Assembly (NCBI GenBank): GCA_047605865.1 | Contig: JASGFC010000046.1 | Span: 1-5,970 of the forward strand | DNA: 5,970 nucleotides | Direction: 5' to 3' | Source of the DNA: JASGDC01 sp047605865 | GTDB lineage: Bacteria; Actinomycetota; Actinomycetes; Actinomycetales; Micrococcaceae | In this document: piece after piece, positions 4,794-5,970 of the stretch | How positions within the stretch are numbered: position 1 is the first letter of the stretch | How the letters are laid out: every line of letters starts with the position of its first letter | The notes under the pieces: generated by a model | What the model saw: the letters and a program-made list of their open reading frames with translations, nothing else | Database searches by the model: none | What the model was told of the DNA's origin: nothing | Program-made: the position numbers and the translations under genes

Positions 4794-5819
4794 ATGAATA
4801 CTGAACCATACATTAACCTTTCATCGCAGCTTGAAGTTCCAGATGATGAAGCCGATCGTAACCTTGCACTTGAACTTGTTCGAGTCACTGAAGCAGCGGC
4901 AATTGCTGGTGGGCATTGGATTGGTTTCAGAGATAAAAATCATGCTGATGGTGCTGCTGTTGATGCTATGCGCTCGATGCTCTCTTCTGTTCGTTTCAAT
5001 GGTGTAGTGGTCATTGGTGAAGGTGAAAAAGATGAAGCCCCAATGCTCTTCAATGGCGAAAAAGTTGGAGATGGCTCAGGTCCAGTTTGTGATGTTGCTG
5101 TTGATCCTATTGATGGTACCCGATTGACTGCCAATGGAATGAACAATGCTCTTGCCGTGCTAGCGGTAGCTGAAGAAAACAGTATGTATGATGCTTCAGA
5201 AGTTTTCTATATGGAAAAGCTGATTGTGGGCGAAGATGCTGCGGGTGTCATTGATATCACGCTGCCAGCAAAAATCAATTTGAACTTGATTGCTAAGGCT
5301 AAGAACAAGAAATTGAACCAATTAACGGTATGTGTGCTTGACCGTCCACGTCATGAAGACTTGATTAAAGAAATCAACGCTGCTGGCGCTCGTGTTTGTT
5401 TGATATCTGATGGTGATGTTGCTGGTGGTATCGCTGCTGCACGCCCTAATACGGGAATTGATGTTTTGATGGGAATTGGCGGTTCACCTGAAGGTGTTGT
5501 GACAGCATGCGCCTTGAAAGCACTTGGTGGAGCAATCCAAGGTAGGCTTTGGGTTGATAACGAAGAAGACAAGAAACGTGCCCTGGATGCCGGGCACGAT
5601 TTGGACAAAGTGCTCCATACTAATGACTTAGTTAAGGGCGATAACTGTTATTTTGCCGCAACTGGTATTACCAATGGGGATTTGCTTCGTGGAGTGAAAT
5701 ATGAAGGTGATAAACTCTTTACTCACAGTATCGTGATGCGCTCAAAGTCTAAAACTGTGCGTTTTGTTGAGGCTGAACACCAGGCTGCCAAATGGGCTAG
5801 TTACGAACGCAAACTCTAA
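4794..5819 (+). CDS. glpX: Class II fructose-1,6-bisphosphatase (GlpX)
   Basis: 341 residues, full length for the family. It hydrolyses fructose 1,6-bisphosphate to fructose 6-phosphate and phosphate, the committed step of gluconeogenesis, in the cytoplasm. Motifs in order: the N-terminal ELVRVTEAAAIA helix (27-38), GEGEKDEAPML (75-85), the metal-binding DPIDGT (104-109, with D104 and D107), DRPRH (183-187), ISDGDVAG (204-211), GIGGSPEG (227-234, with E233) and HSIVMRS (311-317). These acidic residues correspond to metal ligands known in E. coli GlpX. The start is supported by AAAGGA (4782-4787) six bases upstream. It is divergent from the secreted-protein/DUF4245 cluster and convergent with xseB across a perfect inverted repeat. 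No truncation or missing key residue is seen. Confidence 0.96.
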   Translation: MNTEPYINLSSQLEVPDDEADRNLALELVRVTEAAAIAGGHWIGFRDKNHADGAAVDAMRSMLSSVRFNGVVVIGEGEKDEAPMLFNGEKVGDGSGPVCDVAVDPIDGTRLTANGMNNALAVLAVAEENSMYDASEVFYMEKLIVGEDAAGVIDITLPAKINLNLIAKAKNKKLNQLTVCVLDRPRHEDLIKEINAAGARVCLISDGDVAGGIAAARPNTGIDVLMGIGGSPEGVVTACALKALGGAIQGRLWVDNEEDKKRALDAGHDLDKVLHTNDLVKGDNCYFAATGITNGDLLRGVKYEGDKLFTHSIVMRSKSKTVRFVEAEHQAAKWASYERKL

Positions 5820-5827
5820 CCCCCTCC

Positions 5828-5891
5828 CCGCAAGTCAGTGCTTATTGCTGAAATTTAAGCGAAAAAGTCAGCAATAAGCACTGACTTGCGG
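5828..5891. terminator. Perfect 24-bp inverted repeat between convergent genes
   Basis: Bases 5828-5851 are the exact reverse complement of 5868-5891, around a 16-base loop (5852-5867). The repeat begins 9 bases after the glpX stop and ends 8 bases beyond the xseB stop on the other strand, so a bidirectional terminator is the natural reading. It is odd for one: there is no T run after either arm, and a perfect 24-bp match is longer than needed. It could also be a dispersed palindromic repeat or a small mobile element. Confidence 0.65.
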
Positions 5892-5899
5892 ATTAAGGG

Positions 5900-5970
5900 T
5901 TAGGGTTCTTTGTCTAGTTTCTTTTTAACGCCATCGAGGTTGTTTTTGCAGTGTTGTGCAAGTTGTTCGC
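5900..5970 (-). CDS. xseB: Exodeoxyribonuclease VII small subunit, C-terminal end
   Basis: Only the last 22 codons and the stop are in the window (stop at 5902-5900, codons readable back to 5968). The tail begins EQLAQHCKNNLDGVKKKLDK, which fits the C-terminal helix of XseB: a C-x-x-x-LD pattern followed by basic and acidic residues. XseB joins XseA to form exonuclease VII, which degrades single-stranded DNA to oligonucleotides. Position next to glpX and DUF4245 is a common actinobacterial arrangement and supports the call. The rest of the gene lies beyond base 5970. Confidence 0.7.
   Translation of the reverse strand, partial: EQLAQHCKNNLDGVKKKLDKEP

Noticed and set aside
5891..5907. TTAAGGGTTAGGGTT resembling telomere repeats
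   Set aside because: Two imperfect units only, formed by the xseB stop codon and its neighbours.

Overview
The window reads as a chromosomal piece of a low-GC actinobacterium, probably in or near the Micrococcales. Three things suggest this. The right half carries xseB, a DUF4245-type membrane protein, a beta-carbonic anhydrase and class II fructose-1,6-bisphosphatase (glpX), a neighbourhood I associate with actinobacteria. Three exported proteins carry the actinobacterial type of twin-arginine leader (SRR, then WSxPVIA, then PAxAAS). Start and stop usage is standard, with TGA and TAA both acting as stops. By eye the base composition is A+T-rich for that phylum. The genus cannot be fixed from this sequence alone.

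Layout. Bases 1-18 are the last bases of an alanine-type RNA, most likely tmRNA (ssrA), followed at once by an intrinsic terminator (27-63). An A+T-rich GPP34 (GOLPH3-like) gene follows (149-778, +). It converges on a secreted twin-arginine-leader protein (806-1402, -). That gene is divergent from a second protein of the same kind (1571-2062, +). The 168-bp region between them holds two long G homopolymers, G10 at 1457-1466 and G9 at 1493-1501. The G10 tract (C10 on the minus strand) lies exactly between a good -35 and -10 for the left-hand gene. The second secreted-protein gene ends 4 bases from the end of a tightly packed minus-strand cluster: third secreted protein (4574-4128), DUF4245-type membrane protein (4119-3532), beta-carbonic anhydrase (3532-2846) and histidine phosphatase (2849-2067). 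The last three overlap by 1 and 4 bases. Divergent from this cluster is glpX (4794-5819, +), which converges on the 3' end of xseB (5900-5970, -) across a perfect 24-bp inverted repeat.

How the parts may work together. The core genes are ordinary: gluconeogenesis (glpX), CO2/bicarbonate interconversion (carbonic anhydrase) and a DNA-repair exonuclease subunit (xseB). The unusual element is a small family of exported beta-rich proteins. They share a near-constant leader but have unrelated-looking mature domains with exactly two cysteines each, and two of them sit back to back across a promoter region built like a phase-variation switch. The most interesting reading is a contingency locus that varies expression of secreted or surface proteins by slippage of poly-G tracts. 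This is inferred from promoter geometry and has not been demonstrated. No gene-free stretch exceeds 300 bases; the largest gaps are 4575-4793 and 1403-1570, both divergent promoter regions.
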